Part shown: positions 29,190 to 36,661 of the stretch, one piece after another | How the letters are laid out: the number at the start of each line of letters is the position of its first letter | Numbering within the stretch: the first letter of the stretch is position 1 | Assembly: GCF_016124325.1 (NCBI RefSeq) | Contig: NZ_WGNY01000013.1 | Coordinates: forward strand, 20,229-84,228 | Length of the DNA: 64,000 nt | Origin: Phenylobacterium sp. | GTDB lineage: Bacteria; Pseudomonadota; Alphaproteobacteria; Caulobacterales; Caulobacteraceae | Direction: 5' to 3' | Made by a program: the position numbers and the translations under genes | Notes under the pieces: model-generated | The model's input: the letters and a program-made list of their open reading frames with translations, nothing else | Databases searched by the model: none | Told to the model about the DNA's origin: nothing

Positions 29190-30764
29190 ATGAGCCTCAA
29201 CCCTTCCCGTCGCCGCGGCCCCCGCCTCCCCCGGGCCGCCTGGATCATCCTCGGCGTCGTCGCCCTGGCGTTCCTCGCCGTCGTGGGCTGGCAGATGCGG
29301 CCGAAGGCGCCCAAGGACCCCTACCGCTTCGCCGCGGTGGAGCGGGGCGACATCACCCGCGCGGTCTCGGCCTCAGGCTCGCTCCAGGCGCTGGTGACCG
29401 TGGACGTGGGCTCGCAGATCTCCGGCCAGGTCACCAAGGTGCTGGTCGACTTCAACGACGAGGTCCGCCAGGGCCAGACGCTGGCGATCATCGACCCCCA
29501 GACCTACCAGTCGCGCGTGGCGCAGAGCCAGGCCGACATCGTGGCCGGCGAGGCCTCCGTGCGCCAGACGCAGGCGACGCTGGCCAACGCCCAGGCCGAC
29601 TACGACCGCAAGGCCGTGCTGGTGAAACAGGGCTTCTACGCCCCCACGATCCTCGACCAGGCGACCGCCGCCCTGAAGGTGGCCCAGGCCAATGTGGCCG
29701 CCGCCCAGGCCCGGGTGGTCCAGAGCCGCGCGACCCTGCGCAGCCAACAGGTGGACCTGGGCCGCACCACGATCACCTCGCCGATCGACGGCATCGTGGT
29801 GGACCGCAAGGTGGAGCCCGGCAACACCGTCGCCGCCAGCCTGCAGGCGCCCGTGCTGTTCACCATCGCCCAGGACCTGTCGAAGGTGGAGGTGAAGATC
29901 AGCGTCGACGAGGCCGATGTCGGCCAGGTGCAGGAGGGCCAGACCGTCCGCTTCACCGTCGACGCCTTCCCGGACGACACCTTCGAGGGCGTCGTCACCC
30001 AGGTGCGCAAGCAGCCGACCACGGAGTCGAACGTGGTCGCCTACACGGTGATCGCCGAGGCCGACAATCCGCAGCGCAAGCTGCTGCCGGGCATGACGGC
30101 CAACGCCGACATCATCATCGACACCCGCCGCAACGTGCTGAAGGTTCCCGCCGCGGCGCTGCGCTGGACTCCTCCGGACGCGGCCGGCGGCGGCTCGAAC
30201 CGCGCGGCCGGCGGCGGGGCCGCGGTGATGGGCGGCGGACCGCCCGGCCTCGGGGGCCCGCCCGGCGGCGGCGGCGGCCAGCGCAACGGCGGCGGGGCCG
30301 GGTCGCGGATCGTCGAGCAGCTCGGCCTCGACGCCAAGCAGAAGGCCGCCTGGGAGCCGATCGCGGCCGACCTGCGACAGAAATCGATGGCGGCGTTCGC
30401 GTCCGGCGACCGCACCGCGATCCGCGAAGCGATGCGCAAGAACCTGGACGAGGCCTTCGGCAAGCTGGAGCCCCTGCTGCGGGCCGACCAGAAGACCAAG
30501 CTCGCCGCCCTGCGCGCCAGCATGGCCCAGGGCCGCGGCCGCACCGCCGGCATGCGCGGCGGCACGGTCTATGTGGTCGGCAAGGACGGCAAGCCGACGC
30601 CGGTGGCCGTCCGTGTCGGCGCGAGCGACGGGACGAGCACCGAGATCGTGGGCGAGCTGAAGGCCGGCGACCAGGTGATCGTCGGCGGCGGGCCCAAGGC
30701 CAAGGCGCAGGGCCCGAACCCGTTCGGCGGCGGCGGTGGCGGCGGCGTGCGGGTGCGCCTGTGA
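29190..30764 (+). CDS. MacA-like periplasmic adaptor with inserted Spy/CpxP-like helical segment
   Basis: This membrane-fusion protein of 524 residues (usual MacA 370-400) has an N-terminal TM anchor (residues 17-35), then lipoyl/barrel-sandwich halves (VDVGSQISGQVTKVLVDFND; ITSPIDGIVVDRKVEPGN) flanking a coiled coil (about 105-190). The beta-barrel ends near 320. Residues 331-371 are a Gly-rich linker. Residues about 372-445 form an insert predicted helical, with LGLDAKQKAAWEPIAADL and LLRADQKTKLAALRA. These look like the L-T-x-x-Q-motifs of Spy/CpxP chaperones. The membrane-proximal domain resumes at GGTVYVVGKDG. Overlaps the ATPase gene by GTGA. Confidence 0.9.
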   Translation: MSLNPSRRRGPRLPRAAWIILGVVALAFLAVVGWQMRPKAPKDPYRFAAVERGDITRAVSASGSLQALVTVDVGSQISGQVTKVLVDFNDEVRQGQTLAIIDPQTYQSRVAQSQADIVAGEASVRQTQATLANAQADYDRKAVLVKQGFYAPTILDQATAALKVAQANVAAAQARVVQSRATLRSQQVDLGRTTITSPIDGIVVDRKVEPGNTVAASLQAPVLFTIAQDLSKVEVKISVDEADVGQVQEGQTVRFTVDAFPDDTFEGVVTQVRKQPTTESNVVAYTVIAEADNPQRKLLPGMTANADIIIDTRRNVLKVPAAALRWTPPDAAGGGSNRAAGGGAAVMGGGPPGLGGPPGGGGGQRNGGGAGSRIVEQLGLDAKQKAAWEPIAADLRQKSMAAFASGDRTAIREAMRKNLDEAFGKLEPLLRADQKTKLAALRASMAQGRGRTAGMRGGTVYVVGKDGKPTPVAVRVGASDGTSTEIVGELKAGDQVIVGGGPKAKAQGPNPFGGGGGGGVRVRL

Positions 30765-31447
30765 TCGAGATCCGGGACCTCACCAAGGTCTATCTGATGG
30801 GCGAGGAGGAGGTGTCGGCCCTGGCCGGGGTCTCGCTCTCGATCGAACGCGGCGAATACGTCGCGGTGATCGGGCCCTCGGGATCGGGCAAGTCGACGCT
30901 GATGAATATCCTGGGCGGCCTCGACCGCCCCACGTCCGGGACCTACCAGTTCGAGGGCGAGGACGTGGGCGGGTTCTCGGACGACGAACTGGCCGAGTTC
31001 CGCCGGCGCCGGATCGGGTTCGTCTTCCAATCGTTCCAGCTCCTGCCGCGGCTGACCGCCCTGCAGAACGTGGAGCTGCCGATGATCTACGCCGGCCTGG
31101 ACCGCGCCGAGCGCAAGGCCCGGGCGGCCGAACTGCTGGATCGCGTCGGCCTCGGCTCGCGCATGGGCCACCGCCCGACCCAGCTTTCGGGCGGCCAGCA
31201 GCAGCGGGTGGCCATCGCCCGCTCGCTCGCCAACCGGCCCGACCTGCTGCTGGCCGACGAGCCCACCGGCGCGCTCGACACCTCGACCGGCGAGGATGTG
31301 CTGAAGCTCTTCGAGGAGCTGAACCGCGACGGCCTGACGCTGGCCATCGTCACCCACGACCCCGACGTCGCCGAGCAGTCGCGGCGGCAGGTGGCGTTCC
31401 GCGACGGCCTGATCGTGGCCGACAAGCTCAATGGGGTGCGCGCGTGA
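30761..31447 (+). CDS. MacB-type ABC transporter ATP-binding protein
   Basis: The 228-residue ATPase has Walker A GPSGSGKSTL, Q-loop VFQSFQLLPRLTALQNVELP, signature LSGGQQQRVAIARSL, Walker B LLLADEPTGALD and H-loop AIVTHDP. The family is LolD/MacB. In this species the ATPase and permease are separate chains, whereas E. coli MacB is fused. GTG start 30761 overlaps the adaptor stop, and the stop overlaps the permease start, so all three are translated as a set. Confidence 0.95.
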   Translation: MIEIRDLTKVYLMGEEEVSALAGVSLSIERGEYVAVIGPSGSGKSTLMNILGGLDRPTSGTYQFEGEDVGGFSDDELAEFRRRRIGFVFQSFQLLPRLTALQNVELPMIYAGLDRAERKARAAELLDRVGLGSRMGHRPTQLSGGQQQRVAIARSLANRPDLLLADEPTGALDTSTGEDVLKLFEELNRDGLTLAIVTHDPDVAEQSRRQVAFRDGLIVADKLNGVRA

Positions 31448-32670
31448 GGTTCCACGAGCTCATCCGCTTCGCGGTCGGCGCGATCGTCGCCCACCCCCTG
31501 CGGAGCGCGCTGACCTCGCTGGGCGTGGTGATCGGCGTGGCCGCCGTGGTGATGATGACCGCCATCGGCCTGGGCGCGCAGCAGCGGGTGACGGCCTCGA
31601 TCTCGGGCCTCGGCTCGAACCTGATCGTCGTCATGCCCAACTTCCAGCGCGGCCCCGTGAGCCAGGGCGCCGGCTTCGGGCTCTCGCTGCGCGACGGCGA
31701 CGCCGAGGCGATCGCCAAGCAGGTCGAAAACGTGGAGGCCGTGGCGCCCGACGTGAACACCCGCGCCCAGCTCGCCGCCGACGGCGCCAACTGGAACACC
31801 CGCATCGACGGGGTGACGCCCGACTACCTGGTGGCCCGCGACCTGGAGATCGACAAGGGCCGCATGTTCGACGAGCGCGAGGCGCGCCAGGGCCGCAAGG
31901 TGGCGGTGGTGGGCGCGACGGTGGCGCGCGAGCTGTGGGGCGACTCCGACCCGATCGGGCGGCGCGTGCGGGTGCGCACGGTGCCGTTCGAGGTGATCGG
32001 CGTGCTGAAGACCAAGGGCCAGTCCGGCTTCGGCCAGGACCAGGACGACGTGATGCTGGCGCCGCTGGCGGCGGTGCGCTCGCGCCTGACCGGCCGGCGG
32101 TTCCGCGGCGACGCGGTGCAGACGATCTATGTGAAGGCCGCCGACGCCGACTCGCTGGACCGGGTGCAGGAGGACGTCACCAACCTGCTGCGCGAGCGGC
32201 ACAAGATCCGCCAGGGCGAAGACGACGATTTCGCCACCCAGAACATGGCGTCGATCCTGCAGACGATGCAGCAGGCGGTGGCGACCTTCACGGTCTTCCT
32301 CGCCGCCGTGGCCGCCGTGTCGCTCGTGGTCGGCGGCGTCGGGATCATGAACATCATGCTGGTCTCGGTGACCGAACGGACCCGCGAGATCGGCCTGCGC
32401 ATGGCCATCGGCGCCAAGCGGCGCGACGTGCTGATCCAGTTCGCCCTGGAGTCGGTGGCGCTCTCGATGGTGGGCGGGCTGATCGGCCTGACCATCGGCG
32501 TGCTGGGCGCGCTGGCGGTGGCGAAATTGGCTGGCTGGCCCGCCGCCGTACCGCCGTGGGCCGCGCCCCTGGCGCTGGGCTTCTCGATGGTCGTGGGGCT
32601 GGTCTTCGGCGCCTATCCGTCGTGGCGCGCGGCCCGCCTGGACCCCATCGACGCGCTGCGACGCGAATAA
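31444..32670 (+). CDS. MacB-type ABC transporter permease (FtsX family)
   Basis: The protein has 408 residues from GTG 31444. One N-terminal TM (LTSLGVVIGVAAVVMMTAIG) is followed by a large periplasmic MacB core (EKVE...GRMFDEREARQGRKVAVVGA). Three C-terminal helices follow with the conserved GGVGIMNIMLVSVTERTREIGLRMA coupling segment. This is a mechanotransmitter of the MacB type that works with an adaptor and an outer-membrane TolC protein; no tolC gene is adjacent. Likely exports a toxic compound or peptide. Confidence 0.94.
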   Translation: MRFHELIRFAVGAIVAHPLRSALTSLGVVIGVAAVVMMTAIGLGAQQRVTASISGLGSNLIVVMPNFQRGPVSQGAGFGLSLRDGDAEAIAKQVENVEAVAPDVNTRAQLAADGANWNTRIDGVTPDYLVARDLEIDKGRMFDEREARQGRKVAVVGATVARELWGDSDPIGRRVRVRTVPFEVIGVLKTKGQSGFGQDQDDVMLAPLAAVRSRLTGRRFRGDAVQTIYVKAADADSLDRVQEDVTNLLRERHKIRQGEDDDFATQNMASILQTMQQAVATFTVFLAAVAAVSLVVGGVGIMNIMLVSVTERTREIGLRMAIGAKRRDVLIQFALESVALSMVGGLIGLTIGVLGALAVAKLAGWPAAVPPWAAPLALGFSMVVGLVFGAYPSWRAARLDPIDALRRE

Positions 32671-32898
32671 GAACAGCGGTCTCGACGCAACCTTGGCCGA
32701 GTTCGCGGGTTAGCTACACCGCAAACCCCTCGAATGACGCCATGTCCAACCCGCAAACCTGCCCGAACCCAGGACGACCCGACGGGGCCGGCGCATCGCG
32801 CCGTGGGACGTCCGGAACCACATCGGCAGGCGCGCGGACCGTCGCGGAAGTCTCGAGGGCCATCCCAACCCCCGTCGATGTTTAGGGAGTCTCCCGCC

Positions 32899-33111
32899 AT
32901 GCCCACCACCGATATGGACAAGCCCCGCGCCCGCCGCGGATTCGCCGCCATGAACCCGGAACGCCGCCGCGAGATCGCCCGCAAGGGCGGCGCCAGCGTG
33001 CCCGGCGAAAAGCGCAGCTTCGCCAAGGACCGTGACCTGGCCGCCTCGGCCGGCCGCAAGGGCGGCGAGGCCTCGCGCGGCGGCGGCCGCACGCGGACCC
33101 GCGAGATCTAG
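32899..33111 (+). CDS. KGG-motif stress-associated protein
   Basis: This 70-residue very basic protein has the KGG repeat (stress-induced bacterial acidophilic repeat) twice: GFAAMNPERRREIARKGGAS and RDLAASAGRKGGEA. Family members such as B. subtilis GsiB and Aspergillus con-10-like proteins accumulate under stress; molecular role unknown. AGGGAG (32884-32889) supports ATG 32899. The TAG stop shares CTAG (33108-33111) with the stop of the convergent egtB-egtD gene. The 228-bp gap upstream shows no convincing promoter. Confidence 0.88.
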   Translation: MPTTDMDKPRARRGFAAMNPERRREIARKGGASVPGEKRSFAKDRDLAASAGRKGGEASRGGGRTRTREI

Positions 33112-35333
33112 GCCCTCGCCCTCAGCAGGACGATCGCGAACGCAGGACTGGCGCTGACCCAGTCCTGCTCAAGGTCCCAGCCCGCCTGGTCGGCAAGCGC
33201 GGCCAGGCGCTCCACGGTGAACTTGCAGGAGTTCTCCGTGTGCAGGGTTTCGCCCGCCGCGAAGTGGAAGCTGCGCCCGGCCGCGCGCACCGTCTGGTCG
33301 CGCAGGCTCATCAGATGCATCTCGATGCGGCTCTCGGCGTCGTTCCAGATGGCGCGGTGGGCGAAGGCGTCGAGGTCGAAGTCGCCGTCCAGCTCGCGGT
33401 TGATGCGGGCGAGCAGGTTCTTGTTGAAAGCGGCGGTGACGCCCAGGGCGTCGTCGTAGGCGGCGACCAGGACGTCGGTGTCCTTCACGAGGTCGATCCC
33501 CACCAGGAACGCCGCGCCGGGCCCGAGCAGTCGGTGCGCCGAGGCCAGGAAGGCCTTGGCCTCGTCCGGCGTGAAATTGCCGATCGTCGAGCCCGGGAAG
33601 AAGCCCACCACCGGCCGGCCCTCGGCCTCGTCCGGAAGGCGCAGGGCGTTGGTGAAGTCGTCGCGCAGCGGGGCGACGGCGAGGTCGGGATAGTCGGCGC
33701 GGATCGCCCGGGCCGCGCCCTCCAGCGCCGAGGCGCTGATGTCGATGGGCGCATAGACGGCCAGCTGGGGCGCCGCGTCGAGCAGGATGCGGGTCTTCAC
33801 GCTGGCGCCGCTGCCGAACTCGACCAGGGCGGCGCCGTCGGGGATGTGAGTGGAGATGTCGGCCGCCGCGTCGCGCAGCAGCGCGACCTCGGTGCGGGTG
33901 GGATAGTATTCCGCGAGCTCGGTGATCGCCTCGAACAGGCGCGAGCCCTCGGCGTCGTAGAAGTGCTTGGGCGGGATCGCCTTGCGGGCCCTGGAGAGGC
34001 CGGCCACCACGTCGGCCTCGAGATCGGAGGCGGCGGCCGCGTCGCCCTGCCCGTCCCGCGCCAGGCGCAGGCCCGAGAACATCCAGCGCTGTTGCGGATA
34101 GAAGAAGTTGCGGTAGCTGGGCCGCGCGTGGCCCGCGCGGGTGACGCAGGCGCCGCCCCGCAACACGAACTGGCCCGACATGAACTTGCCGTTGTATTCG
34201 CCCACGGCGCCGGCGGCGGCCTTGAAGCCTGGATAGGGCAGATAGGCGCTGCGGGTCCATTCCCAGAGGTCGCCCAGCATCTGGCGCAGCCCCTCGCCCT
34301 CGGCCGGCGGCTGGGCGGTGAGACGGCCGGACCCCAGGAAGGTTCCCGGGACGCGCGCCGAAGCCGCCGCATGCTCCCACTCGGCCTCGGTGGGCAGGCG
34401 CGCGCCGGCCCAGGCGGCGTAGGCGTCGGCCTCGTAGTAGCTCACGTGGCTGACCGGCGCGGCGGGATCCAGCGGGCGCAGGCCGTGCAGGGTCATGACC
34501 CGCCAGCCGTCGTCGGTCTCGCGCCAGTAGAGCGGCGCGTCCCAGCCCTCGGCGCGGACGGTCGCCCAGCCGTCGGAAAGCCAGAGCTCGGGGCGCGAAT
34601 AGCCGCCGTCGGCCATGAAGGCGAGCCATTCGCCGTTGGTGACGAGGCGGTCGGCGAGCTGGAACGGCTCGAGCCAGACGCGATGGCGCGGCCCCTCGTT
34701 GTCGAAGGCGAAGCCCTTGCCGTTGTGGCCGACCTCGGCGAGGCCGCCGGCGAAGCCCACGTAGCGCAGGGGCTCCGGCTGTTCCGGGCCGACCCGCGGT
34801 CGGGGCGGCGCGAACGCGGGCGACAGCGGCGACTGGGCGAACAGGTGCAGGATGTCCATCAGGATCAGCTCCTGATGCTGCTCCTCGTGGGCGATCCCCA
34901 GGTCGAGCAGGTCGGCGAGGTCGCCGGCCCCGTCGGCCAGCAGCCGCGCCATGCCCGCGTCGACATGGGCCCGGTAGGCCAGGACATCGGCCAGCGACGG
35001 GCGGGTGAGCAGGCCGCGCGCGGGCCGCGGCTGCCGCGGGCCCACGGCCTCGTAGTAGGAGTTGAAGAGGTAGCCGAACTTCGGGTCGAACAGCTTGTAG
35101 CCCGCCAGGCGCGGGACGAGCATGAAGGTCTCGAAGAACCAGGTCGTGTGCGCCAGGTGCCACTTGGTGGGGCTGGCGTCCGGCATCGACTGGGCGACCA
35201 TGTCCTCGGCGTTCAGCGAGCGGACGAGGTTCTCGGTGGCCCGGCGCAACTCGCGGTAGCGGTCGAGGGCAGAGGCGGCCGGCGGCGCATCGGGCGCGCG
35301 CACGCGTTCGTCGGGACCTTCGGCGCTTCGCAT
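33108..35333 (-). CDS. Fused ergothioneine enzyme: EgtB sulfoxide synthase + EgtD histidine methyltransferase
   Basis: One uninterrupted chain of 741 residues. Residues about 1-425 are EgtB-like: a DinB-type domain with the iron triad His62 (WHLAHTTWFFE) and His149/His153 (HEEQHQELI), then a formylglycine-enzyme-like C-type-lectin fold (RLPTEAEWEHAA, LGDLWEWT, VLRGGACVT, RNFFYPQQRW). Residues 437-741 are EgtD-like (Methyltransf_33): IPPKHFYDAEGSRLFEAITE, EYYPTRTE, SAM motif VEFGSGASVKTR and GFFPGSTIGNF. The set would trimethylate histidine to hercynine and add the sulfur donor oxidatively. Domain order is opposite to fungal Egt1 and like OvoA, but the methyltransferase is EgtD-type, not OvoA-type. 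EgtE lyase is not seen nearby. Confidence 0.92.
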   Translation of the reverse strand: MRSAEGPDERVRAPDAPPAASALDRYRELRRATENLVRSLNAEDMVAQSMPDASPTKWHLAHTTWFFETFMLVPRLAGYKLFDPKFGYLFNSYYEAVGPRQPRPARGLLTRPSLADVLAYRAHVDAGMARLLADGAGDLADLLDLGIAHEEQHQELILMDILHLFAQSPLSPAFAPPRPRVGPEQPEPLRYVGFAGGLAEVGHNGKGFAFDNEGPRHRVWLEPFQLADRLVTNGEWLAFMADGGYSRPELWLSDGWATVRAEGWDAPLYWRETDDGWRVMTLHGLRPLDPAAPVSHVSYYEADAYAAWAGARLPTEAEWEHAAASARVPGTFLGSGRLTAQPPAEGEGLRQMLGDLWEWTRSAYLPYPGFKAAAGAVGEYNGKFMSGQFVLRGGACVTRAGHARPSYRNFFYPQQRWMFSGLRLARDGQGDAAAASDLEADVVAGLSRARKAIPPKHFYDAEGSRLFEAITELAEYYPTRTEVALLRDAAADISTHIPDGAALVEFGSGASVKTRILLDAAPQLAVYAPIDISASALEGAARAIRADYPDLAVAPLRDDFTNALRLPDEAEGRPVVGFFPGSTIGNFTPDEAKAFLASAHRLLGPGAAFLVGIDLVKDTDVLVAAYDDALGVTAAFNKNLLARINRELDGDFDLDAFAHRAIWNDAESRIEMHLMSLRDQTVRAAGRSFHFAAGETLHTENSCKFTVERLAALADQAGWDLEQDWVSASPAFAIVLLRARA

Positions 35334-35379
35334 GGTTCTCCCCTCTCCCGCCCGCTCCGAACCGGAGCGGCATGAGTAC

Positions 35380-35408
35380 AATATGGGAACGAATTGCGTC
35401 AGTCTCAA
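35380..35408 (-). promoter_or_regulatory. Possible sigma-70-type promoter of the egtB-egtD gene
   Basis: On the minus strand, TTGAGA (35408-35403) is separated by 17 nt from CATATT (35385-35380), 5/6 and 4/6 matches to the housekeeping consensus. It would give a leader of about 40 nt before ATG 35333. No GGAAC/CGTT pair of correct spacing faces this gene. Confidence 0.4.
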
Positions 35409-35529
35409 CGCCGTGAACGATGCGCAATGCGCATTGGACGGCCCCCCGGGTTTCCCCGGACACCGGCGGGCGCGGCGTTCTGTCGCAGCTTTCCGTTCAA
35501 AAATAAGGGATTCCGGGCCATCAGGGACC

Positions 35530-35554
35530 GGAACGCGCAGGCGGGCTCCGCGTT
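35530..35554 (+). promoter_or_regulatory. EcfG-type promoter of the sigma factor gene
   Basis: Perfect GGAAC (35530-35534), 16-nt spacer and CGTT (35551-35554), the established consensus for alphaproteobacterial general-stress sigma EcfG/SigT. It lies 58 bp before the sigma factor ATG, indicating autoregulation. Confidence 0.8.
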
Positions 35555-35612
35555 CAAGATCGGCTGGAAATCGGCGTGGCCCGCTGGCCGGCATGTGATC
35601 CGGGGGATTTGA

Positions 35613-36170
35613 ATGGGCGGCGCGACGAGTTGGCGAGATGAGGTCGTGGCGCTGATTCCAGCGCTGAGGGCCTTCGCATGGTCGCTCAGCCACAACGGCT
35701 CGGACGCCGACGATCTCGTGCAGGACACCCTGATCAAGGCCTGGTCGAACCGCGAGAAGTTCCAGCCCGGCACCAACCTTCGCGCGTGGCTGTTCACGAT
35801 CCTGCGCAACACCTACTACACCCAGGTCCTGCGCCGCCGCCGCGAGGTGCGCGACGAGACGGGGGAGTACGCCGCCAGCCTGCAGGCCCCGGCGACCCAG
35901 GACTGGGGCATGAACATGCTCGACCTGTGGAGCGCGCTCCAGCGGCTGCCGCCCGAACACCGAGAGGCCCTGATCCTGGTGGGCGCAGCGGGGCTTTCCT
36001 ACGAGGAGGCCGCCGAAATCTGCGGCTGCGCGCTGGGCACCATCAAGAGCCGGGTCAACCGCGGCCGGACTCGCCTGCTGAAGATCCTCGACGCCGAGGG
36101 CGTCACCGAGACGGTGCTCTGGAACAGCGCGGCGCGCCGCCCGCCGTCATCGCGATCGGCCGGGACCTGA
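35613..36170 (+). CDS. EcfG-type ECF sigma factor (general stress response)
   Basis: The 185-residue sigma factor has only regions 2 and 4. Region 2: LRAFAWSLSHNGSDADDLVQDTLIKAW, then FQPGTNLRAWLFTILRNTYY (the -10 recognition part). Region 4: LQRLPPEHREALILVGAAGLSYEEAAEICGCALGTIKSRVNRGR, the -35 recognition helix-turn-helix. The G-T-N-L-R-A-W-L-F-T-I-L-R-N-T-Y and GCALGTIKSRVNR motifs are characteristic of the EcfG group (Caulobacter SigT/SigU). GGGGGA supports ATG 35613. An EcfG-type promoter precedes it. phyR and the sensor kinase are not in the window, so it may be an EcfG paralogue. Confidence 0.9.
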   Translation: MGGATSWRDEVVALIPALRAFAWSLSHNGSDADDLVQDTLIKAWSNREKFQPGTNLRAWLFTILRNTYYTQVLRRRREVRDETGEYAASLQAPATQDWGMNMLDLWSALQRLPPEHREALILVGAAGLSYEEAAEICGCALGTIKSRVNRGRTRLLKILDAEGVTETVLWNSAARRPPSSRSAGT

Positions 36171-36171
36171 T

Positions 36172-36345
36172 CTAGCCGTCGCGCGGCTTCGGCGGCGCCT
36201 TGCCACAGGGCTCGTCGGCCTGGTCCGACCGTTCGAGCTGCTCGACGGTGGCCTTGAGCGTCGGCGGCGTCTCGCGCTGTTCCAGGCGCTGGAACATCGC
36301 CCTCAACGCGTCGCCGAGGGCGAGCGCGCGCTTGTGTTCGGTCAT
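36172..36345 (-). CDS. Small NepR-like protein (possible anti-sigma factor)
   Basis: This 57-residue protein is encoded tail-to-tail with the sigma gene (1 bp between stops). The sequence ALGDALRAMFQRLEQRETPP followed by LKATVEQLE resembles the NepR pattern (I/L)G-x-x-LR-x-M(Y/F)...E-x-x-P...L-x-x-L, two short helices that mask sigma EcfG regions 2 and 4 until phosphorylated PhyR removes it. In the usual locus nepR is co-directional with ecfG; here it is on the opposite strand. The match is short and the call is inference; an unrelated small protein is possible. Confidence 0.5.
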   Translation of the reverse strand: MTEHKRALALGDALRAMFQRLEQRETPPTLKATVEQLERSDQADEPCGKAPPKPRDG

Positions 36346-36396
36346 GGCCGTGTTCCCCGACGACCCAAACTGTACCTTAGCCGGGCGGCGGCCGGC

Positions 36397-36421
36397 GGAA
36401 CAGCCCACGCGAGCAATCGTT
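36397..36421 (+). promoter_or_regulatory. EcfG-type promoter in front of the small gene at 36431
   Basis: Perfect GGAAC (36397-36401), 16-nt spacer and CGTT (36418-36421), ten bases before ATG 36431. The predicted transcription start (about 6-8 nt after CGTT) falls at 36427-36429, giving a leader of only a few bases. Confidence 0.75.
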
Positions 36422-36430
36422 TTCAAGGCC

Positions 36431-36661
36431 ATGACGGAAAACGACAAACCAGCGACGCCGCAGCCGGGCTTGGCCCCTGGGGGGCACGCCGAAGGCGAGC
36501 GCGACGCCTGGAACCGCGAGCGCTATGGCTCGCGCGGCGGCGAGGACAGGGCCGACTACGGCTCGGGCTGGGACCGGCGCGGCCACGAGTACGGCGCCGG
36601 CCAGGACGAGGAGCCGTCCGCGTCGAAGCACGACGCGGACGAAGGCGAGGCCCCTACTTAG
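36431..36661 (+). CDS. Small hydrophilic stress-type protein with near-leaderless promoter
   Basis: The 76-residue protein starts MTENDKPATPQPGLAPGGHA and ends ASKHDADEGEAPT. It is rich in Gly, Asp, Glu, Arg and Tyr with repeated WNRERYGSRGGE / GWDRRGHEYG-like segments, and has no hydrophobic core, signal peptide or TM helix, so it is probably disordered. No family recognised. A perfect EcfG-type promoter ends 9 nt upstream, and there is no room for a ribosome-binding site. It overlaps the 3' end of the convergent CocE gene by 8 bp. Confidence 0.7.
   Translation: MTENDKPATPQPGLAPGGHAEGERDAWNRERYGSRGGEDRADYGSGWDRRGHEYGAGQDEEPSASKHDADEGEAPT

Noticed and set aside
32814..32843. GGAAC followed by CGTC upstream of the KGG gene as a third EcfG promoter
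   Set aside because: The spacer is 21 nt and the -10 is imperfect, outside the 16-17 nt rule.
33108..35333. OvoA (ovothiol synthase) as identity of the fused enzyme
   Set aside because: The domain order fits OvoA, but the methyltransferase half has the EgtD hallmark (PPKHFYDAEGSRLF, EYYPTRTE) and the N-terminal half the EgtB W-H-L-A-H-T-T-W-F-F-E motif.
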